From NCBI RefSeq assembly GCF_003058085.1, contig NZ_QBUD01000003.1, forward strand, positions 62,001 through 126,000: a stretch of DNA of 64,000 nucleotides, in the 5' to 3' direction. The notes beneath the pieces are model-generated. The model saw only the letters and a list, made by a program, of their open reading frames with translations, searched no databases and was not told the origin of the DNA. Positions 1 to 9,586 of this stretch are shown here, one piece after another. The position numbers were made by a program, and so were the translations under genes. This DNA comes from Yoonia sediminilitoris (GTDB lineage: Bacteria; Pseudomonadota; Alphaproteobacteria; Rhodobacterales; Rhodobacteraceae). Numbering within the stretch: the first letter of the stretch is position 1; each line of letters begins with the position of its first letter.

Positions 1-447
1 GCTGCTATAGTCCAGCCAGGGCATACACGACAGATAAGCCAGATCGTCGCGCTCACCGGTGTTCGGGGCAAGAGAACGGCCAGCGGCGACCGCAGTGATC
101 AATCGGGCCGCTTGCGCATCGAACGCGGCAAAATCTGCCACGAAGGGGACGTATGCGTAACCAAAACTGCCCGCCGCCTTTGGCACCGTCATGGACAGGC
201 TGATCATGTCATGGCGCACCACCTGATCACCCCGAAAACGCATGCACAGTTCCGGGACCGCATGAATGCCCGCGCCAATCGCAAAAAGGCAGGCCCGATA
301 GGCAGAAAGCCCACCCGCCTTGCGCGCAATGATATTGCTCACATCCAGTCGGGATGTGATGGCGTAATGCGGTTTCTGGTAGGACCGGAACAGTTGAAAC
401 TGGGCAGCGCGGGGCCATGTCGCAAGGTCAACAGTCCGATAGGTCAT
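1..447 (-). CDS. CatA-like (chloramphenicol acetyltransferase fold) protein, C-terminus cut by window edge
   Basis: The first 149 codons are present; the gene runs off the left edge. The start is ATG at 447. The opening matches the type A chloramphenicol acetyltransferase fold: a short lead, WPRAAQFQLFRSYQKPHYAI, then a beta strand ending in TSRLDVSN. The catalytic HHxxxDG motif would lie in the missing part, so activity cannot be judged. Family members are trimeric cytosolic acyl-CoA O-acetyltransferases, and many chromosomal ones have no known resistance role. The gene follows cmk on the same strand after a 41-nt gap. An acetyltransferase of unknown substrate is the safest reading. Confidence 0.75.
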   Translation of the reverse strand, partial: MTYRTVDLATWPRAAQFQLFRSYQKPHYAITSRLDVSNIIARKAGGLSAYRACLFAIGAGIHAVPELCMRFRGDQVVRHDMISLSMTVPKAAGSFGYAYVPFVADFAAFDAQAARLITAVAAGRSLAPNTGERDDLAYLSCMPWLDYSS

Positions 448-488
448 TGGCGTTCCTTCAATTCGATCCAGGAAACAGCAAACCGCCG

Positions 489-1094
489 TTAGCGCGCGCG
501 CTCGATAACCTCGACCGCGCGCGCGATAGCATCTTCGATCGTCATGTCCGAAGTGTCCAACATCACCGCGTCGGCTGCAGGTTTCATCGGCGCCTCAGCG
601 CGGCCGCTGTCACGGGCATCGCGTGCCTTCACATCCGCCAGAACAGAGGCCAATGTGACGTCAGCCCCCTTCGATAGCAGTTCCTTGTATCTTCGTTCCG
701 CCCGGCATTCGGCACTGGCGGTCACATAAATCTTGACCGCCGCATCGGGGCAGATGACCGTCCCGATATCGCGGCCATCCAACACGGCCCCATCGGCACG
801 CGCGGCAAACTTGCGCTGAAAATCAACCAATGCGCTGCGCACATCAGCAATGACAGCAACCTTGCTGGCGGCTTGGGCTACAGCGGCGGTGCGCAACTGA
901 TCATCCTCAAGATCACATGGGTCAAGCGTGTGGGCAACGTCAACAGGATCGCCACCAGCCAGCACCTTGGCCGCCACAGCACGATAGAGCAGACCTGTAT
1001 CCAGATGTGCAAAGCCAAAACGCGCCGCCACAGCCTTGGAGATCGTGCCTTTACCGGCTGCCGCTGGTCCATCAATGGCCACTGTAAATGTCAC
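489..1094 (-). CDS. cmk: Cytidylate kinase
   Basis: Cytosolic (d)CMP kinase: transfers phosphate from ATP to CMP or dCMP in pyrimidine salvage. 201 aa, a little shorter than the E. coli enzyme. The P-loop GPAAAGKGT is at residues 9-17, the CMP-binding segment LDTGLLYRA follows at about 31-39, and the family motif DGRDIGT is at 106-112. The start is GTG at 1094, preceded by GGGAG with a 6-nt spacer. It lies 44 nt downstream of aroA on the same strand, the usual aroA-cmk pairing. Clear assignment. Confidence 0.96.
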   Translation of the reverse strand: MTFTVAIDGPAAAGKGTISKAVAARFGFAHLDTGLLYRAVAAKVLAGGDPVDVAHTLDPCDLEDDQLRTAAVAQAASKVAVIADVRSALVDFQRKFAARADGAVLDGRDIGTVICPDAAVKIYVTASAECRAERRYKELLSKGADVTLASVLADVKARDARDSGRAEAPMKPAADAVMLDTSDMTIEDAIARAVEVIERAR

Positions 1095-1138
1095 TCTATG
1101 CTCCCGACTATTACCGCGATTGGTCCTGTGTCAGCGCC

Positions 1139-2491
1139 CTAGCCATTCTTGCGAACAAGTTGCGCCCCCAGGTCAGCCATCAGACTCTCAAAAATTGGGA
1201 AGGACGTGGCAATTGGCGACCCGTCGTCAACGGTCATCGGTTTCTGAGTGGCCATTCCCATCACCATAAATGCCATGGCGATGCGATGATCAAGCACACT
1301 CGCAACGGTGACGCCGCCAGGCACATTGCCATGGCCGCGTCCCGTGACGCGCCACCAGTCAGGGCCTTCGTCAACGGTAACGCCTGCCGCCCGCAAGCCC
1401 TTGGCCATCGCATCAATGCGGTCGCTTTCCTTGACGCGCAATTCCCTGACGCCCAGCATATCCGTAACGCCCGTTGCAAAGGACGCCACAACCGACAAAA
1501 CAGGATATTCATCAATCATACTGGCCGCGCGTGCCGGGGGGACGGCAACGCCCTGCAAATCAGGAGAATATTTGGCACGCAAATCGGCAACAGGTTCACC
1601 GCCTTCTTCGCGCATGTTTTCATAGGTCAGATCGGCACCCATTTCCTGCAGGGTCGTAAACAGCCCGGCCCTGGTAGGATTCAAGCCGATGTTGGGAACC
1701 AGAACATCAGATCCCGGCGTGATGATCGCCGCGCAAACAGGAAAGGCCGCAGAGGAGGGATCGCGCGGCACGACAATATTCTGCGGGATCAATTCGGGCT
1801 GACCATCAAGAGTGATCACGCGGCCTTCGTCCGCCTCTTCAACAGTCAGGGTTGCACCAAACCCTTGCAACATCCGCTCCGTATGGTCGCGGGTCGCTTC
1901 CTTCTCGATCACGACGGTCTGGCCGGGGGCATTAAGGCCTGCCAGCAAGACCGCAGACTTCACCTGCGCTGATGGGACAGGAACAGTGTAGCGCACGGGA
2001 ACAGGGTCAGCCGCGCCAACAATCGTCATGGGCAAACGGCCCCCTGCCCTGCCGACGGCCTCGGCCCCGAACAGGGCCAACGGGTCCGTGACGCGGCTCA
2101 TGGGGCGGCCGTTTAAGGATGCATCGCCCGTGAAGGTGGCCGAAATTGGTGAAGTCGCCATCGCCCCCATGATCAAACGCACACCTGTGCCGGAATTCCC
2201 GCAGTCGATGACTTGCTCAGGTTCCGCAAAACCACCGACGCCAACACCTTGAACAGTCCATGTGCCATCGCCATGATCGGTCACGGTGGCCCCAAAGGCG
2301 CGCATCGCCTTGGCTGTATCCAGCACATCTTCGCCTTCCAGCAGACCGGAAATATGGGTTTCTCCCACGCAAAGTGCACCAAGAATCAATGAGCGATGTG
2401 AAATCGACTTGTCACCTGGCACATTTGCGATCCCGCGCAAGGGACCACAGGGGCGAGAGGTCATTGGAACAGGGGTGCCATGGCCGGACAT
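1139..2491 (-). CDS. aroA: 3-phosphoshikimate 1-carboxyvinyltransferase (EPSP synthase)
   Basis: Shikimate pathway, step six: condenses shikimate 3-phosphate with phosphoenolpyruvate in the cytosol. 450 aa. The substrate-binding GDKSISHR is at residues 26-33 and the PEP-site loop [10 protein letters not shown] at 97-106, while LRVKESDRI lies in the C-terminal domain. The overall pattern is closer to the class II (CP4-like) branch, but the loop has Gly where CP4 has Ala, so insensitivity to inhibitors should not be assumed. ATG at 2491 is preferred over the TTG one codon upstream; AGGA lies about 10 nt before it. Likely co-transcribed with cmk. Confidence 0.96.
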   Translation of the reverse strand: MSGHGTPVPMTSRPCGPLRGIANVPGDKSISHRSLILGALCVGETHISGLLEGEDVLDTAKAMRAFGATVTDHGDGTWTVQGVGVGGFAEPEQVIDCGNSGTGVRLIMGAMATSPISATFTGDASLNGRPMSRVTDPLALFGAEAVGRAGGRLPMTIVGAADPVPVRYTVPVPSAQVKSAVLLAGLNAPGQTVVIEKEATRDHTERMLQGFGATLTVEEADEGRVITLDGQPELIPQNIVVPRDPSSAAFPVCAAIITPGSDVLVPNIGLNPTRAGLFTTLQEMGADLTYENMREEGGEPVADLRAKYSPDLQGVAVPPARAASMIDEYPVLSVVASFATGVTDMLGVRELRVKESDRIDAMAKGLRAAGVTVDEGPDWWRVTGRGHGNVPGGVTVASVLDHRIAMAFMVMGMATQKPMTVDDGSPIATSFPIFESLMADLGAQLVRKNG

Positions 2492-2591
2492 CAAATCACT
2501 TTCCTATTGCATCAGCGGCCTGATACCGTAGCAACGGATCAGGGTCCATCGCCCCGACTTCTTTTGGCCAAAAATATCCAATCCCCCCGGA

Positions 2592-3305
2592 TCAAGCCGC
2601 GTGAAACGTCAGATAGTAGGGTCTACGGCCTTCCCGCAGGGCTTTTTGCTCATACCGGGTCGACGCCCAGTCAGCCCAGGGCGTCTGCCAGTCGGCGGCG
2701 CATTCAGCTTGCCAGACAAAGCCATGACGGGGCACCTGCTCAAGCGTTTGACGGACATAGTCGGGAATATCCGTCGCAACGCGCAACTCTGCCCCGGGTT
2801 TCATCACGCGCGCCAGTGGGGCCAGGTGTTCCGGTGTCACAAAGCGGCGCCGATGATGGCGCTTCTTCGGCCAAGGATCAGGGTAGTTGAGGAAAACTCT
2901 GCTGAGCGTATCATCGGGCAACACATCAAATAAATCCCGAACATCGCCGGGGTGGATGGCAACATTGTCGATATCAGCCTTGCGTATTTTCCCCAACAGC
3001 ATGGCCACACCATTGATGAAAGGCTCACAGCCCAGAATCCCGACATCGCGATATGTCTGCGCCATATGAACCAGATGCTCGCCACCGCCAAAGCCGATTT
3101 CAAGCCAGATGTCCCGATCACCAAACAAACACGCCAGATCAAGTGGGGTGCGTTCGGGATTTTCTTCCCAACTGACAGGGCCGGGCGAAAGCGGAGCGAG
3201 GTCGTTTTCAAGGTAATCATGCTGTGCGGCACGAATGGTCTTGCCACGAAATCGGCCGTAAAAATTGCGCCAAGGGGCGCCGGATGGATGGTTAGTCTTG
3301 CTCAT
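2592..3305 (-). CDS. trmB: tRNA (guanine-N7-)-methyltransferase
   Basis: Methylates N7 of G46 in the variable loop of tRNA, using S-adenosylmethionine. 237 aa from the ATG at 3305; an upstream extension in frame looks non-coding (Arg-rich, no family match). The SAM-binding EIGFGGGEH is at 69-77 and the family signature YPDPWPKKRHH at 141-151. The gene lies directly downstream of metK, whose product makes its methyl donor. Both point the same way, but 129 nt separate them and a palindromic repeat sits in the gap, so co-transcription is likely but not certain. Confidence 0.94.
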   Translation of the reverse strand: MSKTNHPSGAPWRNFYGRFRGKTIRAAQHDYLENDLAPLSPGPVSWEENPERTPLDLACLFGDRDIWLEIGFGGGEHLVHMAQTYRDVGILGCEPFINGVAMLLGKIRKADIDNVAIHPGDVRDLFDVLPDDTLSRVFLNYPDPWPKKRHHRRRFVTPEHLAPLARVMKPGAELRVATDIPDYVRQTLEQVPRHGFVWQAECAADWQTPWADWASTRYEQKALREGRRPYYLTFHAA

Positions 3306-3407
3306 GCGGCGGCATCTAGCAATTGCACGCCGCATGAGCAATATTTTAAAAAGCCGGCGGATCAAGATCCACCTTACGCTACTTTAGCTGCTTCACTTTG
3401 AAGAACC

Positions 3408-3434
3408 GTAAGATGGGTTTCAACCCATCCCCGC
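3408..3434. repeat. Dispersed palindromic repeat, copy 1
   Basis: A 27-bp element reading GTAAGATGGGTTTCAACCCA plus CCCCGC after a T; its core GATGGGTT/AACCCATC is a perfect inverted repeat. It abuts the metK stop codon. A second copy with one mismatch lies at 19634-19660, also at the 3' end of a minus-strand gene. As RNA on the minus strand it would fold into an 8-bp hairpin, so it could act as a terminator or mRNA 3'-end stabiliser. Confidence 0.6.
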
Positions 3435-4616
3435 CTAAACAGCCCCTTTGAGCGCATCAACCAAATCAGTCCTTTCCCAACTGAAACCACCATCAACATC
3501 GGGCTCGCGACCGAAATGGCCATAGGCAGCTGTACGTTCATAGATCGGCCTGTTGAGCTGAAGGTGATGGCGGATGCCGCGAGGGGTCAGATCAACCAAC
3601 TGGCCAATCGCGCGCTCAATCGCCGCTGGGTCGACTTCGCCTGTCCCGTGGGTCTCGGCATAAATGGACAGTGGCTTGGCCACACCAATTGCATAGCTCA
3701 GTTGTATTGTGCAGCGTTCTGCCATACCCGCAGCCACCACGTTCTTGGCCAGGTAGCGGGCAACATATGCCGCCGACCGGTCAACTTTTGTCGGGTCCTT
3801 ACCAGAGAACGCACCCCCGCCATGTGGGGCCGCCCCGCCATAGGTATCAACAATGATCTTGCGCCCGGTCAGCCCTGCATCGCCGTCAGGCCCCCCGATG
3901 ACAAACTTGCCCGTCGGGTTAACCCACCATTCGGTCTGTGGGGTGATCAGCCCGTCGGGCATGACCTGCCTGATATAGGGTTCAACAATGGCCCGAATAT
4001 CATCGCTGGACTGGTTTTCATCAGCATGTTGGGTCGACAAAACAATCGACATCACCTCTACCGGTTTGCCATTGGCATAACGCAGAGATACTTGGCTCTT
4101 GGCATCGGGGCGCAACGTGGGCTGTTCGCCGGATTTACGCACTTCGGCCAAACGGCGAAGAATTGCATGGGCGTATTGAATAGGCGCGGGCATCAACGCA
4201 TCGGTTTCGGTTGTCGCATAACCAAACATGATGCCCTGATCACCGGCACCTTCTTCCTTGTTATCACTCGCATCGACGCCTTGGGCAATATGCGCGGATT
4301 GTTCGTGCAGCAGGTTCGTAATCTTGCAGGTCGCATGATGGAACTTGTCCTGCTCGTAGCCAATATCCTTGATGCATGCGCGGGCAATATCATCAACCCT
4401 GTCCATGCAATCCGTGAGCTTGGCCTTATCGGCAAGACCGATTTCTCCGCCAATGACAACGCGGTTGGTGGTTGCAAAGGTTTCGCAGGCCACGCGCGCC
4501 TCTGGTTCTTCGGACAGCAGTGCATCCAGAACCGCATCTGAAATGCGGTCACACACTTTATCCGGGTGTCCTTCGGACACAGATTCCGAAGTGAAAATAT
4601 AGTCCTGTCTTGCCAT
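3435..4616 (-). CDS. metK: S-adenosylmethionine synthetase
   Basis: Makes S-adenosylmethionine from methionine and ATP in the cytosol. 393 aa from ATG at 4616, starting [20 protein letters not shown], whose last residues are the conserved ATP/methionine-site segment. [10 protein letters not shown], the adenosine-binding signature, and GGGAFSGKD, the P-loop-like motif, are both present. An in-frame TTG/ATG extension upstream is rejected because it runs into the riboswitch. The ribosome-binding GGAG (4629-4626) is part of the SAM/SAH-type riboswitch, so translation is probably repressed when SAM is plentiful. Confidence 0.97.
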   Translation of the reverse strand: MARQDYIFTSESVSEGHPDKVCDRISDAVLDALLSEEPEARVACETFATTNRVVIGGEIGLADKAKLTDCMDRVDDIARACIKDIGYEQDKFHHATCKITNLLHEQSAHIAQGVDASDNKEEGAGDQGIMFGYATTETDALMPAPIQYAHAILRRLAEVRKSGEQPTLRPDAKSQVSLRYANGKPVEVMSIVLSTQHADENQSSDDIRAIVEPYIRQVMPDGLITPQTEWWVNPTGKFVIGGPDGDAGLTGRKIIVDTYGGAAPHGGGAFSGKDPTKVDRSAAYVARYLAKNVVAAGMAERCTIQLSYAIGVAKPLSIYAETHGTGEVDPAAIERAIGQLVDLTPRGIRHHLQLNRPIYERTAAYGHFGREPDVDGGFSWERTDLVDALKGAV

Positions 4617-4622
4617 GGGGAA

Positions 4623-4667
4623 GTGCTCCAGTAAAATCATCTGCCACGTCAGGAAGCCGTTGTGACA
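4623..4667 (-). promoter_or_regulatory. SAM/SAH riboswitch in the metK leader
   Basis: The minus-strand leader reads GTCACAACGGCTTCCTGACG then TGGCA, a short variable spacer and TGGAGCA, ending at the GGAG ribosome-binding site 9 nt before the metK ATG. This matches the SAM/SAH riboswitch consensus as I remember it: GUCACAACGGCUUCCUGGCG, a P1 partner and UGGAGCA. The class is known from Rhodobacterales metK leaders. The GTCAC/GTGGC pairing forms the stem, and the 3' UGGAGCA forms the pseudoknot that hides the Shine-Dalgarno sequence. The linker here is longer and A/T-rich. Confidence 0.85.
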
Positions 4668-4704
4668 GCACTGTCCACGGGTCTATGCTTTCGGTCGGCT
4701 AAGG

Positions 4705-6204
4705 TCAATCGTCGTTCCGCAGTCGCCCCCAATAGGCACCAAATGTTAACAAAACCAGCAACAGTAAGATCGGTCGATCGCCCCATTTGGCATAGAGTGT
4801 CATCGGCAGCACCCGCGGCAGCGCCAGATCCATGGCACCTGCATGACCCAGCGGAATACTCTGCACGATGCGCCCATGCGCATCAATAACCGCGGAAATA
4901 CCGGTATTTGCGGCACGCACCATCGGCAGCCCCTGCTCGATCGCGCGCAAACGCGCCTGTGCCAGATGTTGATACGGGCCCGCCGCCTGACCAAACCAGG
5001 CGTCGTTGGTGATCAGGACCAGCAGACGCGGGCGCTGGACGGGGCGCGCTATCTCTTCGGCAAAGATACCTTCGTAGCAAATCAGTGGCACGGCGGCACC
5101 AATTCCCGGCAAAAAGACCGTGTCGCTGCCCTGCCCGGGCGTGAAGCCACCACCGATGACATCCGCCAACCCGGACACCCCAAACTGCGCCGCCCAGCGG
5201 CCGCCAGGGATGTATTCGCCAAAGGGCACAAGGTGGCTTTTGTCATAGAGGTCAGTGATTTCCCCGTTACCGTTCAGCACCACAAGACTGTTGTAGAACC
5301 GGTCTTGATCGTCAACGCGCTGAATACCAAAAACCAATGGTGCCCCCTGCGCCGCCTCAACCAGCACAGAGGTGTCGGCTTCAACATAGTGCAAAAGAGA
5401 AGGGATTGCCGTCTCTGGCCAGACAACCAGATCAGGGGCAGTGCCCTGTGCGCTCAGGTCCAAAAGCCTGCGCAAGAAAATGTTCCGAAATGCCGGGTCC
5501 CATTTTTGATGCTGCGGCGCATTGGGCTGGACGATCCTGACAATCGGTGCCTCGGCGATCGGTTCATTGGGTTCTGGTGGGACCAACGCAAACGCCACGG
5601 CAAAAAACCCTGCCCCAATCAAAACACCCATCACCCTGCGCCCGAAAAAGAACTGCGCCGCGCCATAGGCAGCCAGCACCGTGAGCAGCGTCAAGAAATG
5701 CGGTCCCCCAAACCCGGCGGCCTGTGCCAGCCATGTCGGCACCCAGATGTGCCCCAGAAGAGCCCAGGGAAAGCCTGTCAGAATAAGTGACCGTGCGATT
5801 TCGACCCAGACCAGACATAGGGCGAGCATGAAAAGACTGCGCGGTGCCAAACGCGCCGCCACATAGGACGCCAGCGCCCAGAACAGTGCCGCCCCGGAGG
5901 CCATAAAAACGATCGCAAATGGGGCCATCCAGCCGTGGCGGGCCAGATCAATCAGAAACGGTTCGATGATCCAGCGCAGGCTGAACCCAAAGTACCCCAA
6001 TCCGACGCTCCACCCATAGAACGAGGCTTGCCGGGGCGAAACAGCAGTTGAATGAATCGCCAGCACAGCCGCCAGCGCGACAATGGAAACCGGCCACAGG
6101 TCATTTGGCGCCTGCCCAAGTGCGGCCAGTAAGCCAAGCAAGACAAGCAAGGCAAAGCGATACCTTAGACCAAGCCCCACAAACCGGCCCAGAGTTTTAG
6201 CCAC
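4705..6204 (-). CDS. lnt: Apolipoprotein N-acyltransferase
   Basis: Adds the third acyl chain to the N-terminal Cys of lipoproteins at the inner membrane, the last step of lipoprotein maturation. 499 aa. An N-terminal half of about six to eight hydrophobic segments (residues 14-205) is followed by a nitrilase-type periplasmic domain. The catalytic triad is visible as Glu264 (VWPETAIPS), Lys322 (DKSHLVPFGEY) and Cys376 (ICYEGIF). The start is GTG at 6204, overlapping the end of the CBS-protein gene by 8 nt, which implies translational coupling. The order phoH-ybeY-corC-lnt is widely conserved in Proteobacteria. Confidence 0.95.
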   Translation of the reverse strand: MAKTLGRFVGLGLRYRFALLVLLGLLAALGQAPNDLWPVSIVALAAVLAIHSTAVSPRQASFYGWSVGLGYFGFSLRWIIEPFLIDLARHGWMAPFAIVFMASGAALFWALASYVAARLAPRSLFMLALCLVWVEIARSLILTGFPWALLGHIWVPTWLAQAAGFGGPHFLTLLTVLAAYGAAQFFFGRRVMGVLIGAGFFAVAFALVPPEPNEPIAEAPIVRIVQPNAPQHQKWDPAFRNIFLRRLLDLSAQGTAPDLVVWPETAIPSLLHYVEADTSVLVEAAQGAPLVFGIQRVDDQDRFYNSLVVLNGNGEITDLYDKSHLVPFGEYIPGGRWAAQFGVSGLADVIGGGFTPGQGSDTVFLPGIGAAVPLICYEGIFAEEIARPVQRPRLLVLITNDAWFGQAAGPYQHLAQARLRAIEQGLPMVRAANTGISAVIDAHGRIVQSIPLGHAGAMDLALPRVLPMTLYAKWGDRPILLLLVLLTFGAYWGRLRNDD

Positions 6205-7084
6205 GCTGACTGCCGCTCAGACACACACGCAGGCGCTTGATACGGCGCGGATCGGCGTCCAGCACCTCGAATTCGACCCCGTCAGGATGTGTGACGACCT
6301 CGCCACGCGCGGGCAAATGCCCGGCAAGCAATGTCACAAGGCCACCCAGCGTGTCGATTTCCTCTTCATCAATCTCTTCATGCGCTGTCAGATTGATGCC
6401 GATTTCTTCCTCGAAATCCTCAAGTTCTGTCCGGGCCTGCACAATATAGATGCCCGGCTTTTCAAGTGACCAGCTTTTGGCCTCTTCGATGTCATGTTCA
6501 TCTTCGATCTCGCCCACGACCTGTTCGATCAAGTCTTCGATCGTAACCAACCCATCGGTGCCGCCGTATTCGTCGATGACCAGCGCCATGTGAATCCGTT
6601 CTGCCTGCATCTTTTGCAGCAACACACCCAGTGGCATGGACGGGGGCACAAACAGCAAAGGGCGCAGCATAGCGCGCAGGTCAAAATCATCACCCGCGCC
6701 GTTAAAGCCATATCGCAGCGCGAAATCCTTGAGGTTCGCAGTACCGATCGGCGTATCAAGGGTCCCGTCAAAGACCGGCAGGCGGGTGAGGCCACACTCG
6801 CGAAAAATCTCGACCAGCTCCTGTTTGGTCGCGGTGACCGGGGCTGCGATGATATCCGTTTTGGGGATCGCCACGTCTTCAACACGCATCCGGCTGAGGT
6901 TGAGCATGCTCAATGTGGACCCCGCAGATGAATAGGATTGCCGGGGGCTTTCTAGATCTTCTTCGTCTGTGTGTGGGGGAAAGACGGCATCCCGAAAACG
7001 GGCAAATACGCCCGGCTTGTCATCGTCATTGTCCAACTGCGCGCTTTGCGCTGCAATAGATGGACCTTCGCTCGTGTCGCCCAT
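6197..7084 (-). CDS. CorC/HlyC-type CBS-domain protein
   Basis: 295 aa with no transmembrane segment: an acidic N-terminal tail, two CBS domains (about residues 70-195, including [12 protein letters not shown] and [15 protein letters not shown]), and a C-terminal CorC_HlyC domain (about 205-290). The family binds adenosine nucleotides through CBS domains and has been linked to Mg2+/Co2+ efflux. The 'hemolysin' label is historical. It lacks the DUF21 membrane part of the longer paralogues, as E. coli CorC does. ATG at 7084. It sits between ybeY (33-nt gap) and lnt (8-nt overlap), the conserved neighbourhood for this family. Confidence 0.88.
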   Translation of the reverse strand: MGDTSEGPSIAAQSAQLDNDDDKPGVFARFRDAVFPPHTDEEDLESPRQSYSSAGSTLSMLNLSRMRVEDVAIPKTDIIAAPVTATKQELVEIFRECGLTRLPVFDGTLDTPIGTANLKDFALRYGFNGAGDDFDLRAMLRPLLFVPPSMPLGVLLQKMQAERIHMALVIDEYGGTDGLVTIEDLIEQVVGEIEDEHDIEEAKSWSLEKPGIYIVQARTELEDFEEEIGINLTAHEEIDEEEIDTLGGLVTLLAGHLPARGEVVTHPDGVEFEVLDADPRRIKRLRVCLSGSQRG

Positions 7085-7117
7085 TTCATCCTTACCTACG
7101 CGCGCGGAATTGCGCGC

Positions 7118-7612
7118 TTATTCCCTATATGGATCACAAATACCCATTTTGCCAAGTATCTCTGTTTCCAATGCTTCCATCAGGGTGGCGTCGCGGTCAC
7201 GCTCGTGATCGAAACCCAGCAAATGCAGAGTGCCATGCACAAGTAAATGAAGTGTGTGATCGGTGATCGATTTGCCTGCGGCAGCCGCTTCTTTTGCGCA
7301 GGTATCATAGGAAATCGCAATATCGCCCAGTTCGTTATCCGGACCAGGTTGCGGCGGCAGCGGCATTTCGCCGTCGACAGCAGCGCCCCGTTCGTCCGCA
7401 GGCCAGCTCAGCACGTTTGTTGGCGTTGGCCTGCCACGAAAATCCTCGTTCAAGGCGGCGATCCGCGCATCATTGCAGGCAAGCAGGCTGACTTCAAACA
7501 CCGAAGGCTCCAGCCCCAACCGGGTGAGAGTGGCATCGGTGGCCTGCTCTGCCAGTTCCTCCAGTGAAACGGAAATCCAGCGCCGATCCTCAACCATGCA
7601 ATCAACAGTCAC
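7118..7612 (-). CDS. ybeY: Endoribonuclease YbeY (16S rRNA maturation)
   Basis: Single-strand-specific metalloendonuclease of 16S rRNA 3'-end processing and ribosome quality control. The zinc motif H-x3-H-x5-H is seen in HLLVHGTLHLLGFDHE near residue 120. About 164 aa. The start is uncertain: GTG at 7621, 7618 or 7612 are in frame. I chose 7612 because MTVDCMVEDRRW aligns best with the usual MTVDxxIED opening; no strong Shine-Dalgarno decides it. It lies 40 nt after phoH on the same strand, the standard phoH-ybeY pair. Confidence 0.92.
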   Translation of the reverse strand: MTVDCMVEDRRWISVSLEELAEQATDATLTRLGLEPSVFEVSLLACNDARIAALNEDFRGRPTPTNVLSWPADERGAAVDGEMPLPPQPGPDNELGDIAISYDTCAKEAAAAGKSITDHTLHLLVHGTLHLLGFDHERDRDATLMEALETEILGKMGICDPYRE

Positions 7613-7652
7613 AGGCACCACCCATTTTTTTATGGCTCACTAGTCTTAAGGC

Positions 7653-8666
7653 TCACTTGGGGTCGTCTTTTTCATAGGCTTCGATGATCGCGGCCACCAG
7701 CGGATGCCGCACGACATCTTTGGCTGTGAAATAGTTGAAACTGATTTTGGGAATGTTCTTGAGCAGACGCTCCGCATCCCATAGCCCCGAATTGACGCCA
7801 CGCGGCAAGTCGATCTGGGTGCGGTCGCCGGTGATGACCATACGCGATCCTTCGCCCAGACGGGTCAGAAACATTTTCATCTGCATGGTGGTTGCATTCT
7901 GCGCCTCGTCCAGCACCACGAATGCGTTCGACAGAGTGCGCCCGCGCATAAAGGCCAAAGGCGCGATTTCGATGACCTTTTCCTCCATCATCTTGGCCGC
8001 CTGCTTGCCCGGCAGAAAATCATTCAGCGCGTCATAAAGCGGCTGCATGTAGGGGTCGACCTTGTCCTTCATGTCACCGGGCAAATAGCCCAGCTTCTCG
8101 CCCGCCTCGACCGCAGGGCGGGACAGGATGATCTTGTCCACGTGACCGCTGATCAGCATGTTCACACCGACAGCCACGGCCAGATAGGTTTTACCCGTCC
8201 CCGCAGGGCCGATGCCAAAAGCCAGTTCCTTGTCAAACAACGATTTGACATAGGCTTTCTGCGCATCGGTGCGCGGTTCAATCAGCTTTTTGCGGGTCTT
8301 GATCTCGACCCGGCTGGTTTCGCCTTTGAACAGCTCGATCTGGTCACCATCACGCGCAGGCCCGCGCACAGGCTCCGGCCCCATCCGCAATTCGCGGTCC
8401 AGATCGCCGGGTTCAAGCGTGCGCCCGGCTTCGAGCCGCTGATAAAGCGCCTGCAGGACTTGCACGGTATCCTTGCGCGCATCCTCTTCGCCGATCACGG
8501 CAAGCTGATTGCCGCGGCGCAGGATCTGCACACTTAGTCTATCTTCGATGGTGGTGAGGTTGCGGTCATATTCGCCGCAAAGGTCAATCAACAGAAAGTT
8601 ATCGGGGAATTCCAAAAGGTCTTCTGCGGTCGCTTCAGCGGGTGGGGTCAGGGCACCGGTGGCCAA
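7653..8666 (-). CDS. PhoH-family ATPase
   Basis: Cytosolic P-loop ATPase of the PhoH/YbeZ family, thought to work with YbeY in rRNA processing. Walker A GPAGTGKT is at residues 153-160, and the Walker B segment AFVVLDEAQN follows. The chosen start is TTG at 8666, giving about 337 aa. It is preceded by AAAGGAG with a 6-nt spacer, much better than any signal before the upstream in-frame start at 8738, whose extra 24 residues are Cys/Ala-rich and unlike the family. First gene of the phoH-ybeY-corC-lnt run. Confidence 0.93.
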   Translation of the reverse strand: MATGALTPPAEATAEDLLEFPDNFLLIDLCGEYDRNLTTIEDRLSVQILRRGNQLAVIGEEDARKDTVQVLQALYQRLEAGRTLEPGDLDRELRMGPEPVRGPARDGDQIELFKGETSRVEIKTRKKLIEPRTDAQKAYVKSLFDKELAFGIGPAGTGKTYLAVAVGVNMLISGHVDKIILSRPAVEAGEKLGYLPGDMKDKVDPYMQPLYDALNDFLPGKQAAKMMEEKVIEIAPLAFMRGRTLSNAFVVLDEAQNATTMQMKMFLTRLGEGSRMVITGDRTQIDLPRGVNSGLWDAERLLKNIPKISFNYFTAKDVVRHPLVAAIIEAYEKDDPK

Positions 8667-8767
8667 ACAGCTCTCCTTTGAGTCTTTATGATCTGATGGT
8701 GCCGACACAAGCACGCAGGCGCAAGCGCTGGCTGACATTTGTCATCGAATTGATACGAAAAAGATGA

Positions 8768-9586
8768 TCAAACCGTTTGGCGTGCGCGCAGGTTCGCCCG
8801 AATAAACGCCAGAATGAAAATCACGGTAAGCATAAGGATGATCGTGGGGGCTGGTGCGCTGTCAATAAAGAAGCTCAGGTAGACCCCTGCCAACCCGGCC
8901 AAGAGTGTGACGCCAAAGGCAATCGGAAGCATCAGACTTAACCGTCTGGTGAGCAGAAACGCAATAGCTCCGGGTGCGATCAGCAGGCCGATGGACAGGA
9001 TGATACCAACCGCTGACAATGTGGCCACGATGGTCAGTGACATCAGCGCCAGCAGCCCGTAATGCAGCCAGCCCACCCGCAGCCCCACGGCCTGCGCCTG
9101 GACGGGATCAAAGGCGTGCAGCATGAAATCCCGCTGTTTGGCAAGGATCACAAAGCCCACAAGTGCGGCGATCACCCCGGTTGTCCAGAGATCCGCCGCC
9201 GAAACCCCGAGCATATTGCCAAAAAGGATATGATCCAGATGCACCTCGGTCGAGATTTTGGTGTAGATCACAATCCCAAGGCCGAACATGCCCGAAAAGA
9301 CGATCCCCATCACCGTATCCTGTTTGACCCGGCTGTTGGCCGACAGAAAGCCGACGGAAAGCGCGCAGACCATGCCCGCAGCAAAGGCCCCGATGATCAG
9401 CGGGATATTCAGCAGATAGGCAAAGACCACGCCGGGCAAGACTGCATGGCTGATGGCGTCGCCCATCAGGGACCAGCCCTTCAGTACCAGAAAGCACGAC
9501 AAAAGGCTGGTTGGCACCGCGATCATGGCGACCATCAGGAACGCCTTGTTCATAAACGCGAACTGAAAGGGGAAAAGCCAATCCAT
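8768..9586 (-). CDS. sitD: Manganese/iron ABC transporter permease (SitD-like)
   Basis: 272-aa integral inner-membrane permease of the ABC-3 (Zn/Mn) family with about eight hydrophobic segments. ATG at 9586 overlaps the stop of the preceding permease (TGATG), so the extra 72 codons of the open frame upstream are an artefact. It pairs with the next gene as a permease heterodimer. The segment GWSLMGDAISHAVLPGV is the family signature and is echoed in the partner. Last gene of the four-gene importer. The metal is inferred from the binding protein and the operator. Confidence 0.88.
   Translation of the reverse strand: MDWLFPFQFAFMNKAFLMVAMIAVPTSLLSCFLVLKGWSLMGDAISHAVLPGVVFAYLLNIPLIIGAFAAGMVCALSVGFLSANSRVKQDTVMGIVFSGMFGLGIVIYTKISTEVHLDHILFGNMLGVSAADLWTTGVIAALVGFVILAKQRDFMLHAFDPVQAQAVGLRVGWLHYGLLALMSLTIVATLSAVGIILSIGLLIAPGAIAFLLTRRLSLMLPIAFGVTLLAGLAGVYLSFFIDSAPAPTIILMLTVIFILAFIRANLRARQTV

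Noticed and set aside
1088..1972. Long plus-strand open frame opposite aroA
   Set aside because: Antisense shadow of aroA; His/Arg/Asn-rich, no family pattern or ribosome site.
3516..4541. 341-codon plus-strand open frame opposite metK
   Set aside because: Mirror of the metK codon pattern; composition is not protein-like and no start signal is seen.
4843..5790. 315-codon plus-strand open frame opposite lnt
   Set aside because: Overlaps a gene with an intact catalytic triad on the other strand; no homology features.
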